Source: Methanobacteriota archaeon
GTDB lineage: Archaea; Hydrothermarchaeota; Hydrothermarchaeia; Hydrothermarchaeales; SZUA-236
Assembly: GCA_003695745.1 (NCBI GenBank)
Contig: RFHW01000050.1
Coordinates: 1 to 5,252, forward strand
DNA length: 5,252 nucleotides
Direction: 5' to 3'
The number at the start of each line of letters is the position of its first letter. The first letter of the stretch is position 1. Made by a program: the position numbers and the translations under genes. The notes beneath the pieces were generated by a model. The model worked only from the letters and a program-made list of their open reading frames with translations. It was not told the DNA's origin and made no database searches. Positions 4,373 through 5,252 of this stretch are shown one piece after another.

Positions 4373-5252
4373 CTATCCCCTCCTGTGGCGCAGGGTTATC
4401 CCCAGCCCTTTCTCCGCCCTCTCCAGCTCCACACCAGATAACAGGGATCTTCCAACACCAACCACCTCATCCTCATATAAGACCGCCACCTCATCTTTAG
4501 GTCTTATAATGGGGTCAGCCCTCTCAATGCCCACTGTGAATATGCTGTTAGTCTCAGGCTTAAAGGACAGCTCCACAGTGTATCTGCCAGAGCCCCGGAG
4601 CCGCTCTGCACCCTCCAGACCAAGGGCCAACAGCCCTGCTCTCCGATCCATGGTGGCGATGAGCCTGCCCTCCTCATCACATATCTGCAGCCCTCTGATC
4701 TGCGGCGAGCCCCTGAGGAGATGCTCTGAAGCTCCATTCCCGAATTGATAGTTGCACACCGCCTTTATCTGTCTCAGCCTCTGGGGAAGGGGGCGGCGCT
4801 CCACGTCTGCAAGCCCTTCTCGCACCAGCCCCTCAAGATCATGGAGGTCATGGGCAACTGAGTCGACACCGGCTTCGCGGTACATCTCCTCATAGGGGCC
4901 GCTGCCAAAGCCGATGACAGGAGCCCCTGTCTTCCCCATATAATCCTTCAGCAGGGCGATGACGATCTCCCGCTCCTCTCTGCTCCACACACCTGTCACC
5001 GGGACATCGTAATGGGCGGCGGGATACACCTCTTCAAGCTCCCTTGGAACAATTCCGAGAGGAGAGGTCACTATTACCTCGTGGACAAGGGGGTATCTGT
5101 CTCCTGCGCCACGCTTTATATGCTGTCTGAATTCCATGTGGCTCTTCGACTTCGAATAGGGTTTGCGGGCGGAGCAGGGGAGCAGGACAGTGAGGCCCAC
5201 ATCCTCTGGCGGCGTGTATCTCTCCATCATCCGCCGATGCCATCTCACGACC
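4373..5252 (-). CDS. arcS: Archaeosine synthase ArcS (TgtA2), C-terminal part with PUA domain; 5' end off the window
   Basis: ArcS modifies preQ0 at position 15 of archaeal tRNA toward archaeosine; it is a paralogue of the archaeal tRNA-guanine transglycosylase. Counting from the GTG at 5248, the diagnostic motif Pro-Cys-Ser-Ala-Arg-Lys-Pro-Tyr-Ser with a following Ser-His is at 24-37, and the ArcS-type block TSPLGIVPRELEEVYPAAHY at 61-80. A PUA RNA-binding domain spans about 217-289, ending LGITLRHRRG. The visible 291 residues match only the C-terminal half of a full ArcS, and the reading frame stays open through the right edge. The sequence around 5248 resembles the internal linker before this motif, so that GTG is probably not the true start. 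The TGT-like N-terminal domain should lie to the right; a split ArcS cannot be excluded. It is the first visible gene of the minus-strand run, with the MBL gene directly downstream. Confidence 0.9.
   Translation of the reverse strand, partial: VVRWHRRMMERYTPPEDVGLTVLLPCSARKPYSKSKSHMEFRQHIKRGAGDRYPLVHEVIVTSPLGIVPRELEEVYPAAHYDVPVTGVWSREEREIVIALLKDYMGKTGAPVIGFGSGPYEEMYREAGVDSVAHDLHDLEGLVREGLADVERRPLPQRLRQIKAVCNYQFGNGASEHLLRGSPQIRGLQICDEEGRLIATMDRRAGLLALGLEGAERLRGSGRYTVELSFKPETNSIFTVGIERADPIIRPKDEVAVLYEDEVVGVGRSLLSGVELERAEKGLGITLRHRRG
4379..4384 (-). promoter_or_regulatory. Strong Shine-Dalgarno site at the arcS/MBL junction
   Basis: AGGAGG on the minus strand, followed by GGAT, matches most of the extended archaeal anti-SD complement. 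It is 28 nt from the TTG at 4350, too far for normal use, but 7 nt from an in-frame CTG at 4371-4369. It overlaps the last arcS codons (Arg-Arg-Gly). Confidence 0.6.

Overview
The window looks archaeal, most likely from a euryarchaeon of the methanogen/Archaeoglobus/Syntrophoarchaeum type. The evidence is a recognisable archaeosine synthase (ArcS) C-terminal half, an archaeal-type Nog1 GTPase, an archaeal HTH-CBS regulator, TATA-like boxes in an AT-rich intergenic region, and Shine-Dalgarno (SD) matches to the archaeal 16S tail. The exact lineage cannot be fixed from the sequence alone.

Layout. Bases 10-762 (+) encode a RecA/KaiC-like protein whose Walker A motif has decayed. Bases 1717-722 (-) encode Nog1, and the 3' ends of these two convergent genes overlap by 41 bp. 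Bases 1718-1794 are a 77-bp AT-rich divergent promoter region carrying two identical palindromic TATA decamers. Bases 1795-2691 (+) encode a winged-helix regulator with two CBS domains. After a 14-bp convergent gap, the minus strand from the right edge down to 2706 carries a tight four-gene run, in transcription order: arcS (5' end outside the window), a metallo-beta-lactamase (MBL)-fold hydrolase, a CBS-pair/ParB-like fusion, and hisE. Stops and starts touch or overlap at the last two junctions, and possibly at the first. The window is almost entirely coding, with no RNA gene, mobile element, repeat array or CRISPR seen.

How the genes may work together. Nog1 (50S assembly) and ArcS (tRNA G15 archaeosine) belong to the translation apparatus. 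HisE is histidine pathway step 2. Two separate proteins carry CBS pairs, which in general bind adenine nucleotides or S-adenosylmethionine. One is fused to a DNA-binding domain and the other to a ParB-like domain with an Asp-Gly-His-His-Arg motif of the kind seen in the ParB-fold enzyme SerK. The second is cotranscribed with HisE, whose substrate derives from ATP and PRPP, so a link to purine, histidine or serine metabolism is a reasonable guess but is not shown by the sequence.

Most of the window is ordinary archaeal housekeeping. The points worth following are the CBS-ParB fusion, the symmetrical overlapping divergent promoter, a possible CTG start for the MBL protein, and the degenerate KaiC-like protein.
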